From Ovis canadensis (taxonomy: Eukaryota; Chordata; Mammalia; Artiodactyla; Bovidae), in contig NC_091254.1 in NCBI RefSeq assembly GCF_042477335.2, positions 90,919,501-90,983,500 of the forward strand: a DNA stretch of 64,000 nt, written 5' to 3'. Both the position numbers and the translations under genes were made by a program. The notes under the pieces are model-generated. The model was not told where the DNA came from and searched no databases. It saw nothing but the letters and a program-made list of their open reading frames with translations. Shown here one piece after another: positions 11,463 to 23,235 of this stretch (positions within the stretch are counted from its first letter, which is position 1; each line of letters starts with the position of its first letter).

Positions 11463-11655
11463 CCGCATACAGACTTGGGTTTAAGTTTTGGCTCTGCTGC
11501 TTTGGATCTGGGTGGGTTTGGACAAGTGGCTTGATTCCCAGGAGGCTGAAATCACCCCACGGTTAAATGGGACTGAAATAATCGAATTCCACTTTGTTTT
11601 CAGGATAAAATGAGGAAATGTAATGCCCTTGACATCTAGTAAGAATTCCAAAAAT
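11463..11655 (+). repeat. MIR SINE
   Basis: Diverged MIR: 'tttggctctgctgctttgga', a GACAAGTGGCTTG core and 'ggataaaatgaggaaatgta', ending near CATCTAGTAAGAA. Confidence 0.65.
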
Positions 11656-11771
11656 GTTTGACCTAGGATAATTCTTTTCGTAGACTCATATGATTGTTTT
11701 ACTTAATATGTGTTCAAGTTCCTTTGGGTAATATATTTTGTACATAAACCTGTACCCAAGTTTCCACTCAT

Positions 11772-11975
11772 TGGAAAGGACCCTGATGTTGGGAAAGATT
11801 GAAGGCAGGAGGAGAAGGGGACAACAGAGGATGACGAGATGGTTGGATCACATCACTGACTTGATGGACATGAGTTTGAGTAAGCTCCAGGAGATAGTGA
11901 AGGACAGGGGAGCCTCGTGAGCTGCAGTCCATGGGGTTGCAAAGAATCAGATGCAACTGGGCGACTGAACTGAAG
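11772..11975 (+). repeat. BovB 3'-end fragment
   Basis: Starts at the GGACCCTGATGTTGGGAAAG point of the BovB tail, includes GGCAGGAGGAGAAGGGGACA and ends GGCGACTGAACTGAA. Confidence 0.9.
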
Positions 11976-12073
11976 GGGCAGTCTCCACTCAGTGACAGCT
12001 CACTTCATTAGAAAAAACCCAGCTGTATTTTAGAATTTTGATTCCAAAGAATAGCTAATACTTATTGAGTGTT

Positions 12074-12291
12074 TGGGGCCTCCCTGGTGGCTCAGTGGTA
12101 AAGAACCCGCCTGCCAATGAAGGAGACACAGGAGATGAGATTTCAGTCCCTGGATGCAGGAAGCTCCCCTGGAGAAGGAAGTGTCAACCTGCTCCAGTAT
12201 TCTTGCCTGGGAAATCCCATGGACAGAGGAGCCTGGCGGGCTACAGTCTACTGAGTCACAGAAGAGTCCAGACAACGCAATGACTAAACAC
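12074..12291 (+). repeat. Bov-tA SINE
   Basis: Head 'ggcctccctggtggctcagt' to the 'gactaaacacc' end. Confidence 0.9.
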
Positions 12292-12297
12292 CAAGAA

Positions 12298-12483
12298 CAC
12301 TGAGCGTTGAGGAGCCAGGTGCTGCCTTAAGCACTTTCTATGCACTGTTTCATTAAATCCTCACAATTAGCACAACGAAGAAAGGAGTATTATTATTCCA
12401 ATGCTAGGAATCGGGAACTGAGGCACGGTGAGGTCATCTTGCCTGCAGTCATTTAGCTGGTAAGCGGTGGAATTTGAAGCTCT
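12298..12483 (-). repeat. MIR SINE
   Basis: Reverse MIR: 'ttcattaaatcctcacaa', then GGGAACTGAGGCACGGTGAG, then 'catttagctggtaagcggtg'. Confidence 0.75.
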
Positions 12484-12485
12484 TA

Positions 12486-12672
12486 GGCCAGTGGTTCTCC
12501 AGTGAGGGGTGATCCCCAACCCACCCTCCACAGGGAACATTTGGCCACATTATTAGTTGTCACACAGGGCAGGGGGAGGATGCTCCTGGTCCCCAGTGGA
12601 TAAGAGGCCAGGGGTGCTGCCAACAAGTATTTAGGTAGCACAAATGTCACTTGTGCCAACGTTGAGAAATCT
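12486..12672 (+). mobile_element. MER20 (hAT DNA transposon, non-autonomous)
   Basis: Starts GTGGTTCTCCAGTGAGGGGT, has GGGAACATTTGGCCACATTA, and ends AACGTTGAGAAATC, the expected MER20 order. MER20 copies have been tied to pregnancy-related enhancers in other mammals; nothing here tests that. Confidence 0.8.
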
Positions 12673-12793
12673 TTCCTAAGTTTGTGTTCTCAACCATTTC
12701 TTTATCTGGTTCCCATGTATTTTCTACAGCTAACACAAAGATAATTTGAGACCACATCATAACTCTGTGGCTCTCCGCAGGTCTTGCATGCTG

Positions 12794-12988
12794 TGCTGTG
12801 CTTAGTTGTTCTGCGACCCCATTGACTGTAGTCCACCAGGCTTCCCCGTCTATGGGGCTTCTCCAGGCAGGAATACTGGAATGGGTTGCCATGCCCTCCT
12901 CCAGGGGATCTTCCTGACTCAGGGATCGAACCCAGATCTCCTGCATTGCAAGCGAATTCTTTCCAGCTGAGCTATCAGGGAAGCCCCA
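12794..12988 (-). repeat. Bov-tA SINE
   Basis: Reverse orientation, TGTGCTTAGTTGTTCTGCGA to GCTGAGCTATCAGGGAAGCC. Confidence 0.9.
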
Positions 12989-13017
12989 GCTCTTGCATGC
13001 CATTGGACAAAACTTTA

Positions 13018-13068
13018 GGATAAGTAATTAGGAATTAATTACTTAATTACTTAATAAGTAATTAAGAA
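13018..13068. repeat. AT-rich direct/inverted repeat cluster
   Basis: TAAGTAATTA and TTAATTACTTAATTACTTAA recur as direct and inverted copies within 50 bp. Confidence 0.7.
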
Positions 13069-13082
13069 TTTGCTGCTGTTTA

Positions 13083-13251
13083 GGGCTTCCCTGGTGGCTC
13101 AGCTGGTGAAGAATCACTTGCAATGCGAGAGACCTGGGCTGGGAAGATCCCCTGGAGAAGGGAATGGCTACTCACTCCAGTATTCTTGCCTAGAGAATTC
13201 TATGTGTAGTCCATGGGGTTGCAAAGAGTTGGACACGACTGAGCAACTTTC
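13083..13251 (+). repeat. Bov-tA SINE
   Basis: Head 'gggcttccctggtggctcag' to GACACGACTGAGCAAC, with small internal deletions. Confidence 0.92.
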
Positions 13252-13540
13252 CTTGTTTTTCAATGAATTGTGGAATAAACATTTAAAAAAATCCAAATGT
13301 AACATAGTACCAGGAAAAAAAAAAAAGCCTCCTCCTTTGATTCAGAAACAGCAAGTTTCTGGGAGTGCATGGTGAAACCTGAAAGGGAATTCTTAAGTGA
13401 TGCTTCAATGAAAAGTGCAAAACACTGGTGGAGATGGGTTCCACAGGTGGTGACAGGACCACGAAGGAGCAGAGACACAAAGCAGGTACTCACCTGCTTT
13501 CTCCCCAAAGCCAAAGAACCAGGCGACAGAGAACAGAAGG

Positions 13541-13696
13541 AAGTGGGTTCGATCTCTGAGTTGGGACAATCCCCTGGAGAAGGAAATGGCTACCCACTCC
13601 AGTATTCTGGCCTGGGGAATCCCCATGGACAGAGGTGCCTCAGGGGCTACAGTCCATGAGGTCGCAAAGAGTTGGACACAACTGAGCGACTAATGC
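13541..13696 (+). repeat. Bov-tA SINE, 5' truncated
   Basis: Starts at the B-box (GTGGGTTCGATCTCTGAG) and ends GACACAACTGAGCGACTAAT. Confidence 0.88.
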
Positions 13697-14252
13697 TTTG
13701 ACATTTTTTTTTTCTGGAAAACAAAACAAAACACCTCTGCAGCAGAGGTGTAAGACCAGAGGAGCATCCTTAAATTTCCCTGGCTGGAAGGCTGCTTATT
13801 CATCCCTCCACCATCCATCTGTTGACTGTTCTGGGACAGACAGTGATGAAGGAGAGAAAAAAAGGTCTTGCCCTCGGGGCTTATGCTTTTGGCTGAGACA
13901 GGAAATTAAAAAATGAACAAAAAATATATATACTTTGATATTTGAGGGTGACAGTCCTGGGAAGAGAAATAGCAGAGGCAAGCGTCACAGGAGGCAAAGC
14001 TGCTGTCGTTCAGGTAGGGTCTCTGGGAAGACCTCTCTGCGAAGATGGCATTGGAGTAAAAACCCAAACAAAGCAGGGGATGAGTCACACAAAGGCATAG
14101 GGGCAGGTGATCCAGAAAGCGACATAGTCACTTTTTTTTTCTTCCCAGAAGAGCAAGAAGCCCAGTGTGGGAGAAGGAGGGGCTGAGCACTGAATGGTTA
14201 GAAATCAATGATTTCTGTTTAAGCCATCCACTGTATGGTATTTGTATTATGC
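13697..14252. other. Unassigned intergenic DNA
   Basis: Resembles old interspersed-repeat debris (possibly L2 or MIR) around 13810-14090 but too diverged to call. No gene. Confidence 0.35.
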
Positions 14253-14445
14253 CATCTTCCCAGGTGGCTCTCGAGGGAAAGAACCTGCCTGCCATTGCGG
14301 GAGACCTAAGTGATGTGGGTTCCATCGCTGGGTCGGGAAGACCCCCTGGAGGAAGATTTGGCAACCCCCTCCAGTATTCTTGCCTGGAGGATCCCAGGGA
14401 CAGAGGAGCCTGTCGGACTACAGTCCATGGGGCTGCAAAGAGTCC
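14253..14445 (+). repeat. Bov-tA SINE
   Basis: Head 'cttcccaggtggctctcgag' to the CAAAGAGTCCGCCC end. Confidence 0.88.
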
Positions 14446-15807
14446 GCCCAAATGGGAGTCATTTTCATCAGAGAGGGCATTGACAGCCACCACGTATGAA
14501 ATGGCAATGGTCCCCCAACACCAGGCACCCCAAAGCCCCCTCACTCTCTGTCTCCCTCAGCTCCATCACTCTCTGTCTCCCTCATCTCCATCAGGGATGC
14601 GAATATTGTGAAGGCAAGGATGTGCTTTCTTGGTCTCTGCTAATCCTACCACTTACTGTGGCATTTGACCTAAATACTTATGTCTCAGCTGATATCTGAG
14701 GAACAAACCCTTTTGAAAATGAATGCCTTTGTTCGAGGATTTATTAAAATTGGGGCCTTGGATTTGAATGCTTGGAAGTCCCAAATACTGAGCACATTGA
14801 AACCTTTAACTGCCATCTAGCTAGTGGTCAGGGCTGACTTCCTACTATGCTTAGTTCAGCAAGAGGCTGCCTTACTTATTCATTACCCTAATGATACCCT
14901 TCCCAAGTGTGAATGGTCCAGCAGGGCGGATTATCTTGCCTGCATATTATTCTTCAAAGTAGAACAGACAAGAAAATTTGCTTTGTTTTGAGGATCTGAA
15001 AATCTTTTAAAGACATATTTGTGGATGAGGGGGAAAAAAAAAACCAACCATGCATCTTTCATTGTCTAGTATGTGAATTTGGGCTCAAAAATTGATCATC
15101 AGAAGCAATTCCTCCTAATCAACCTGACAAGAAAAAGTTCAGGAAAAGATAGACATATAAGAATAAAGCAGAAGTGAGATTTGTACAGGACTTTATAACT
15201 TAAAGTCCCCCAGGATACCCCAATCCTCTGATAGTGATAGAAATTTATCCCCAATAAAATCACATTGACCAGAGTAAAAAATAGGATATTAATGACCCTG
15301 GAGGACTAAGGTTATTACATGGTTGATGATGTTCTTGTTTTCCTCCTATCTTCCTTGATAGGTCATCTTTGCCATTAGCAACTGGAACAAAAGTTAAAAT
15401 GCGTGTGGCATTTCTAAAATGCCATCCCTTGCTGAAAGGTTAGCACCATAATGAAGTTTCAGGGAGAATACAAGGCCATCTTTTTTTGTTTTCTGTAAGA
15501 ATGTGTCGTCCATAGGCTGTCTTCAGCCAAGCTGAAGATTGCAAGCCAGAGAAAGCTTGGTTTCTAAACAGTCAGTGACCTGATACTATGAATGGTTAGG
15601 GTGTTTGAAGGATGAATTAGGAATTTTGACCATAGGAGCCTCAAATATAAGATATATGTAGAGGTGTTTCATGGTGATTGAAATAATTCCCTTTGAATGT
15701 CATGTCATAAATATCATGTCAAAATATCATGTCATAAAGTCCAACATCCAAGTTATATGACAAAAATAAAGTCATTTGCATGAGAATAATTTTACATGGA
15801 ATGTGTG
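14446..15807. other. 1.36 kb intergenic DNA, probably retroelement debris
   Basis: The part from about 15290 to 15650 has the feel of an old internal retroviral fragment, but I cannot assign a family or an open frame. A small tandem repeat built on ATATCATGTCA lies at about 15698-15739. Confidence 0.3.
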
Positions 15808-15999
15808 TGTGCACAGTTGCGTCCGACTCTTTGCGACCCCATGGACTGTAGCCCGCCAGGCTCCTCTGTCCATGGGATTTCCCAGGCAAGAATACTGGAG
15901 TAGGTTGCCATTCCCTTCTCTTGAGGACCTTCCAGACCAAGGGATCGAACCCACATCTCCTGCATTGGCAGATGGATTCTTTACTGCTGGGAAGCCCTT
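15808..15999 (-). repeat. Bov-tA SINE
   Basis: Reverse orientation, CAGTTGCGTCCGACTCTTTG to TTCTTTACTGCTGGGAAGCC. Confidence 0.92.
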
Positions 16000-16164
16000 A
16001 CATAGAATAAGGTAGTCCTTTAAAATGTTTCCTTTGACTATGAAGAATTCATGATAGAAAATATGTTTATTTAAAACTGGAAGATGATGAGATTGGATTT
16101 GAAGCAACACAAAGTGACTAATGGGCACAGCCACCTGTGCTACACAAATCAAAGTTCAAGGTAA

Positions 16165-16321
16165 TTGCTGTTTTATTTATTTTTTTAAAATTTGATTTTT
16201 GGCCATGTTGAGGCTTCTTTCCTGCCCATGGGCTGTCTCTAGTTGCAGTGAGCAGGGGCTACTCTCCCGCTTCTCACTGCGGTGGTTTCTCTTGTTGCAA
16301 AACAGGGGTCCTAGGGCGCAT
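16165..16321 (-). repeat. CHR-1-type SINE, truncated
   Basis: Reverse orientation with 'ggccatgttgaggcttcttt', 'ctctagttgcagtgagcagg' and 'ggtttctcttgttgc'. It stops abruptly at a Bov-A fragment. Confidence 0.75.
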
Positions 16322-16385
16322 GGCGGGCTACAGTCCATAGGGTTGCAAAGTTTCAGACACGACTGAAGGAACTTAGCATGCGCAG
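16322..16385 (+). repeat. Bov-A 3' fragment
   Basis: Only the last 65 bp of a Bov-A unit (GGCGGGCTACAGTCCATAGG ... GACACGACTGAAGG), abutting the CHR-1 copy. Confidence 0.75.
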
Positions 16386-17199
16386 CAACAGTTATTATCA
16401 AAGATCATGGAAGAGTGAAATGTACAGAATTTATGAAGCACTATGCCATGTAGTATGATCAGTGGCACATGAAACATTAACTATATAAACGTCAATATTA
16501 AGCACTTTTTCCTAGACGAAGTGTTTCACGTCTATTAGAGTACTGAACCCTCAAATCTGACATTTATCTCCTGTCCTTCTCGCAGGTGCTCGGGGAGACT
16601 AAGGGAGGCACATTCCTCTTAAGCGGCAGAGCCTGGAATCCCTGGGTTTTCTTTTTCCCATGTTATGCTGTATATTTAAGTCTGGCAAGCTCTTGCTTTT
16701 CACCTGAGGTCAGATGTTTAATACTAGGAATTGCAGGTGTGCAAATGAAGAGGCCAGAAAACACTCACCTTACCTGCAAGGGGATAATAAATGTCATAAA
16801 ATCACCGGGAAAGCCACTTTAGAGAATGAGTCCTGCCCCAAATACTGAAAAAAGAGCAATTTGGATCTAATCGTGTGACATTTACTTGAGCCACTTTCTA
16901 GACGGAAGTGGGCATATTTAATCTAAATTTAAATATCTGTTTTTTTTAAATTTAAAAAATAGATTTAAAAAATCTGTTATTCATGAAGGCAGCTGAAAAA
17001 TGGGAGAGTACAAAAGGGCTTCTAAGAAGAAGCAGTGGGCCCTGATCACGGTTTTCTCTGCATTCTCCTCCCTCTATCACCCCCTGACTTCGCGGGCACT
17101 GCATTTAATTTAATACTGCCTTTTTGCTGATGTTTACAATCTGGGTGAAGTCTCTGGTGCTTTGCGTGTAGATAAATGATAAATAAGTGTGTATAGATA
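16386..17199. other. Unassigned intergenic DNA
   Basis: AT-rich in 16915-16980 (TTTAAA-type direct and inverted runs); no gene. Confidence 0.45.
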
Positions 17200-17606
17200 A
17201 AACAATAAACCCCAGCTTCCTACTGGTCTCTGCTTCCACCATTGTCCCTTGTAGTCTATTATTAATGTTGCAGGCTGAATGATCTTGTTCAAATCATCAC
17301 ACCTCTAGTCCCATTCCCTGCAAAGGCCCTTGTTCACTCAGGCTAAAAACCAAAGTCCTTCTAAGGCTTGCAGAGCTTCAGACACGAGCCCCATCCCCTC
17401 AACCCCCTCCACCCCCCTCCGCCACGCACCCCTCATCCCTGCACTCAGCTCTCCTCTTGCATTTAAACCACGAGAATGTAGCTCAGGAGAGGAAGGCGAA
17501 TTATTCATTCTGCTTCTTATCTTGTTTGCTGATCTAGCCCAGGTGCCTTGACAATGCCTGGCACAGAGCAGATACTCGGCAGACATTTGTTGAATGAATA
17601 AGTACG
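17200..17606 (+). repeat. L2 LINE 3' fragment
   Basis: Typical L2 tail, ending 'gtgccttgacaatgcctggc', ACAGAGCAGATACTCGGCAG and 'catttgttgaatgaataagt'. Confidence 0.75.
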
Positions 17607-17794
17607 ATTTCCATTCTCTCCATGATATAAACACTGCTTATTGAGAGCTAAGAATCAAATAGCTTTTGATCACACTGCTTCCCTAAGGTTCCAACATCCT
17701 GACCCCCATAGGCAACTTAAGAAAAAATGTTCAGATTGATCCACTGAACATTTCTCTCCTAGATGTGAGAGCTGGACTATTAGAAAGGCTGAGA
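17607..17794. other. Unassigned intergenic DNA
   Basis: Nothing recognised. Confidence 0.4.
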
Positions 17795-18165
17795 CCTGAA
17801 GGTTGATGCTTTCCAATTGGGTGTTGGAGAAGACTCTTGAGAGTCTCTTGGACTACAATCCTAAATTGTACAAACCAGTCAATCCTAAAGGAAATCAGTC
17901 CTGAATATTCACTGGAAAGACTGATGCTGAAGCTGAAGCTCCAATACTTTGGCCATCTGATGAGAAGAACTGACTCATTGGTACAGACCCTGATGCTGGG
18001 AAAGATTGAGGGCAGGAGGAGAAGGGGACAACAGAGGATGAGATGGTTGGATGGCATCACTGACTCAATGAACATGGGTTTGTGCAACTCTGGGAGACAG
18101 TGAAGGACAGGGAGGGCTGGCATGATGCAGTCCATGGGGTCACAAAGAGTAAGACCTGACTGAAA
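17795..18165 (+). repeat. BovB 3'-end fragment with poly(A)
   Basis: Covers the end of the BovB frame (GGAGAAGACTCTTGAGAGTC, then 'tactttggccatctgatgag') and the 3' tail (GGCAGGAGGAGAAGGGGACA), ending in an A-rich run. Frame broken. Confidence 0.92.
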
Positions 18166-18339
18166 AAAAAAAACAAAAAACAACTCCTAGTGTGTTCCAA
18201 AGTAAACAGATTAAGTAGAAGAAGACATGGCACCCGTATGAAGAAACTAAAAAGTGGCATGATTGTTAAGCAATTGTTCTTGTTTCATAGCATCTACCCC
18301 CATCCTCCTCCTGTCTTGGATGTAATAAATTCTCATATT

Positions 18340-19330
18340 AATTCTCATATTGACACCGACTGGTGTCATTTCTGGGGGCGCTAAAGAGCTCCGGTACCGT
18401 AATCCTTTGTCTCAGTGCAGAGAAGAATTTAGTGAGAGCAAAGTGGTAGGTAAGCAGTGATTTATTAGGATAGGATGCTTATGAGGCTTATAAGCAGGTG
18501 AATGAGGAACACTGCCTCCCAAGAACTTACTGGGCTACAGTTTCATAATCCACGCAAATTGGGGGGGGGCGGGGAGAAGCCCTCCTCTGTCTTTCTTGAG
18601 TAGACATCATGCTTCCATCATCAGCTCCTCCTCCAGGTTGAGCAGGGGAGTTTTCTTGCCCCTGCATGGTCAAGCTGGGTCCACACGTTATTGTTTCTCG
18701 TGTCTGCAGAGAGTACGTCGTAGGGAGCATTAACTTACTGAGCTCACTGGGCAGGATGTGGGTTTCATGCCTCCATTGTTTTTCTGTTTTGGGGTACCTC
18801 CCGTGCTTCTGTTTCATGGGTTTGTTGCCAAGCAAGCCTGCTTGGTATGTGGTTAAGCAAACCTGTTTTCTTGAGTTAATCATTAATTTACAAGGGATTC
18901 TCATATTTTTCTATTTACAATCCCCTAGTGGGATTAACTATATGATCAGCTATTTTGTCCCTAGCAATATTAGTATCAATTTTCATGTGAATTAGGAATG
19001 TATATAAGCTCATCTCCTTTTCTTCTGGGATTATCTTTTCTACGTGATTTGTCAGGGTGTTTTTTTTTTTAATTGCCATGCTCAGGCTTCCTTTAGCTTT
19101 CTGGTCATTCCTGCAATTCCATTGGCCTTGTGGAAACACTAACTAGAGCTCTGTTTTCTTGGTGGGATTTGTCAATTGGCAGAAATGTCTTTTTGGGGGT
19201 GGAGATGTAGTGATGAAATGGAGGGTTATCCTAACCCTGGAATGTGGAGGGACTGCACCCTGGGATGACAGAGCCCACGTTAATTGTTTTGATTATCCCT
19301 TGGTAGTTTTCTGTTTCTTTAGGTGAAAAC
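18340..19330 (-). repeat. Ruminant ERV LTR-like block, antisense
   Basis: Begins 'gacaccgactggtgtcattt', then GTGATTTATTAGG, which on the minus strand carries AATAAA. The middle part is non-coding with stops. Border and family uncertain; no intact viral frame. Confidence 0.5.
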
Positions 19331-19356
19331 ACTTGCTGTTTTCTTTATGAGTGAGT

Positions 19357-19557
19357 ATCTGGAGGCTCAGACAGTAAGGGATCTGCCTGCAGTGCAGCAG
19401 ATCTGAGTTCCAGCTCTGAGCTGGGAAGATCCCCTGGAGGAGGTCATGACAACCCACTCCAGTATTCTTGCCTGGGAAATCCCGTGGACAGAGGAGCTTG
19501 GTGGGCTACAGTCCATGGGGTCACAAAGAGTTGGACACGACTGAGCAACTAACGCAC
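19357..19557 (+). repeat. Bov-tA SINE
   Basis: Head 'tctggaggctcagacagtaa' to GACACGACTGAGCAACTAAC. Confidence 0.92.
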
Positions 19558-20183
19558 ACAATTTTGCCTGCCAGACATTCTACTTGGAGTTGGGGGTTTT
19601 GACCATCGCAGACACAGACGTTTAATTAGCCCCCATACCCCCTGCCGCTGTCCATCACCGCTGCCCCCTGACTATGGAACTGCTCTCAGCGTCTCCAGAA
19701 AAGTTGGCTCCCTTAGCTGCAGCCACCTCTGTATATATTTCTACTTTCTTCTAGAAATTCATTCTATCTCTTGTTTTATGCTGTCTCCCTTTCCTGTTGT
19801 TATTTACTTTGTGGGTTTATACTTTTAAAAATGAAACCACTGCTTTGTTAACCTTTTAATGGACTTTGGCAGAGAGAGGACAGATATTTACACGCAGAAT
19901 GTCATTTGGAACAAAAGTATATTTAACCATGAAGCCTTGCAGGCTGGGCTTCAAGCCTTGCAGGCTGGGCGTGCAAGTCTGGATAATGGCTCTTTGATGA
20001 AAGAAAAGGAGGGTTGAAGCTGTGTAAGCTCGCTTCTCTTTACTCTGTTCCCATCACATTCCACTTGTTTTGCACGAAGTACATTCCTCCTGTGTCTCCC
20101 CACCAGAAAGTCTGCGTCTGCCTCCATTCCTCATTAATGTCTGGAGGATGGAGACTATGTTTTATTCATTTTAAAGTCCTTAT
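19558..20183. other. Unassigned DNA with a short direct repeat; L2-like at the right
   Basis: AGCCTTGCAGGCTGGGC occurs twice in tandem within 19932-19972. From about 20030 the sequence resembles an L2 tail that continues after the following SINE. Confidence 0.45.
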
Positions 20184-20370
20184 GAGTCCCTGATGGCTCA
20201 GAGGTAAAGTCGCCTGCTAATGCAAGAGACGTGGGTTTGATCCCTGGGTCGGGAAGATTCCCTGGGGGAGGAAATGGCAACCTACTCCAGTATTCTTGCC
20301 TGGAGAATCCCATGGACAGAGGAACCTACAGTCCCTGGGGTCGCAAAGAATCGAACATGACTGAGTGAAC
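20184..20370 (+). repeat. Bov-tA SINE
   Basis: Head 'gagtccctgatggctcagag' to GAACATGACTGAGTGAAC. Confidence 0.92.
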
Positions 20371-20571
20371 AAATGAACGGATGAATGCTTACCCTAGCTG
20401 CAAAGATTTCCAGGAAATAATTGTTAAATGAAAGAGAGGGAAGTCTAAGTAATGGTCCAATACTTTTTTATTCTGAACTTTTATCAATTACTGCTTTTCT
20501 ACACATAGAAGTTTGCGTCCTAGATATATACTCTTCACGTACAAGTTATAAGCACCAACATTATCTAATCA

Positions 20572-20770
20572 TGTGCTCAGTCACTCAGTCACGTGTGACC
20601 CCGTGGACTGTAGCCCACCAGGCTCCTCTGTCCATGGGATTCTCCAGGCAAGAATACGGGAGAGGGTTGCCATTTCCTTCTCCAGGGGATCTTCCTGACC
20701 CAGGGACTGAACCCACATCTCCTGCGCTGGCAGGCGGAGTCTTTACCACTAGCGCCCCCTGGGAAGCCCC
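20572..20770 (-). repeat. Bov-tA SINE
   Basis: Reverse orientation with TTATCTA present on both flanks (short, imperfect target duplication). Confidence 0.92.
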
Positions 20771-21485
20771 GTTATCTAGCCATATTTACTTGGCTTGGTC
20801 CTTCCATTGGTTTCCCTGGAAACCTCTCATTGCCTTTGCTGTCTTGTTGAGCTCGTCTAAATACAGTTGAGTCTGCCCATCGAATTGCCCCAAATATATT
20901 CCTCTCACATTTCACATGCTGTGTAGAATTCATCTCTTAAACACCACGTGGTATATTGTATGAATTCCTGCTCATCCTGTATCAATGGCCTTGTCTCATT
21001 TAATGAACTTTTTTTTTTTTTTTTTACTCTGTAACACTGAACAGTAAACCATGGGTGGAGTAGGGGATATGAGTTGGCCTGGATAAAATTTTTATAACTT
21101 AATAAACTTGCTAAAAACCAGAATTTTATGCTCTTGGCTGATGTGTCAAATTTCCTTCCTGGCAGTTTCACTTGGCAAAAGGTATCAGATGTTTCATTTG
21201 ACACCCGCATCCTTGCTCTCAGAGAAGAACTAGCAAGAAAAACAAGTCACAGAGCGGCATCTCTATGGTGACATGCAATTTGCCACGAGCCTGACAGTTT
21301 GTTGGTGAGTCTCCCTCTGAAATTCATTCCTGTCTCTACTTGCATTTTCCTCGTTGACAAAACCCTCCACACTTTTCTTGAGAGTCATTGTTCTTGCACA
21401 AATGTCTTATTTTTCAGACCGTACTTTTCCTTAGTTAGGATATCATGTCTGTATTATAAGACGTCTTTAATTCAAGCTATTTTGT
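20771..21485. other. Unassigned intergenic DNA
   Basis: Contains a T-run at 21008-21025; no gene or named repeat. Confidence 0.45.
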
Positions 21486-22035
21486 GATGGAGCGGTTGCA
21501 GGAAGGGGGACCCCTTCCAGAGCCCAAAACTGGGTTCTTGACTAACACTTGGAAATGAATTGTCGGAGGAGACTCATGTGCTGACAAAGCAAGAGATTTT
21601 ATTGGGAAAGGGCACCCGTGTGGAGAGCAGTAGGGTAAAGGAACCCAGGAGAACTGCTCTGCCGCGTGGCTTGCAGTCTCGGGTTTTATGGTGATGGGAT
21701 TAGTTTCCGGGTGGTCTTTGACCAATCATTCTAATTCAGAGTCTTTTCTGTTGGCGCACGCATCGCTCAGCCAAGATGGATGCTAGCGAGAGGGATTCTG
21801 GGAAGTGGACAGACACGCGGTGTCTCCTTTCGACCTTTCCCCAACTCTTTGGTTGGTGGTGGCTTATTAGTTCTGTATTTCTTATCAGGATCTCCTGTCA
21901 TAAAACAACTCATGTAAATGGTTGCTGTGGTGTCTGGCCAGGGTGGGCGGTTTCAATCAGTGTGCTTCCCTTCCAGAGCTGGTATAGATTCCTACAGACT
22001 GTTTCACTTCGAACAGTTTTTTGAAAGCTGTCATG
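21486..22035 (-). repeat. Bovine ERV LTR (BTLTR1-like), antisense
   Basis: The block 'ttcttgactaacacttggaa', 'agcaagagattttattggga', 'gggttttatggtgatgggat', 'cagccaagatggatgctagc' matches my memory of a common bovine endogenous retrovirus LTR, reversed. The minus strand carries AATAAA at 21597-21602. Solo LTR; no viral gene. Confidence 0.65.
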
Positions 22036-22184
22036 ATGTTCTTGTGGCATGAACTGAAGGATCAGAATTGTAGCCTCCTACTTTTGATTACCTACTCTGT
22101 GCAAGGCTCTTTACACACGTAAGCCCGGTGTTCTGACCCCTTCCATCTACCGTGTGAAGGTCAAGTGTAACCCCTGTCCCTCCT

Positions 22185-23235
22185 GATTGTTTCTGCATAA
22201 GATATAAATGGAATCATACAGTTTGTAATTTTCCACATGTCTATGTCTACCTCAGTTTTTGAGATCATTAGTGCAGTTAAATGCAGTATGTTTTCATTGC
22301 TGTATATAAGCCAAAATTAAATTTATATGAATAAAGCACAATTTAAAAATTGATTCTAATACATACACTCTCAGATTAATAGACATTCCCTAAGAGTTTT
22401 CATAGACCCCACCAGCATAAAGTAACAGTTCCGATCACTCTATATTCTTGCCAATATTTGCAGTTCTTAGTCTTTTAAGATTTTACTCATTCTAACAAGT
22501 GTGCATAGGTATCTCAGAGGTTTTAATTTTCATTTTTCTGATGACTACTGAGATTGAGCGCCTTTTCTTTTTTGTTCTCAATTTGTATGTGTGCTAAACT
22601 GCTTCAGTCGTGTCTGACTCTCTGCAACCATGTGGGCCATAACCTTCTAGGCTCCTCTGACCATGGGATTTTCCAGGCAAGAATACTGGAGTGGGTTGCT
22701 ATGCCCTCCTCCAGAGAATCTTCCCAACCCAGGGATCAAACCTGAGTCTCGTATTTCTCCTGCCGGTTCTTTATCACTAGTGCCACCTGGGAAGTCTGGC
22801 TATTGCCAATTTGGATACCCTCTTTTATGAAGTGCTGTTTTTCTATTATTTAGTTTTTGTAAGAAAACTTTACATAGTCAGGATTTAAATCTTTTGAGTT
22901 ATGCTTTGCAAATATATTCTTCCACTTGTATTTTGGCATTTTATGAACTTACTGTCAATTTTTTATATACCAAAGTTCTTAATTTTAATATAGTCAAAAT
23001 TCACAAATATTTTTCTTTAGGGTTAGTGGTTTAAGCACCTATTCAAGGGATCTTGGCTACCTCAAAAGAGAAGAAATATATTCTTCTATGATAGCTCCTA
23101 GGACTTTGAAATTTTACCTTTCACACTTGGATCTATAATCTAATAGGAATTGATTTTTGCTTATGGCGTGAGGTAGGGGTCACGATTAGTGTTTTCTTCT
23201 TTGTGGATATCAAATTGATCCTGTGCTTATCCTGA
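22185..23235 (-). repeat. L1 LINE 3' fragment (old), split by a Bov-tA
   Basis: Antisense L1 3' UTR and end of ORF2: 'tttaattttcatttttctga', 'ttgccaatatttgcagttct', then after the SINE 'tatattcttccacttgtat', 'gcgtgaggtaggggtcacga' and 'gtggatatcaaattgatcc'. Many stops. Confidence 0.8.
22585..22796 (-). repeat. Bov-tA SINE nested in L1
   Basis: Reverse orientation, CTGCTTCAGTCGTGTCTGAC to AGTGCCACCTGGGAAGTC. Confidence 0.92.
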
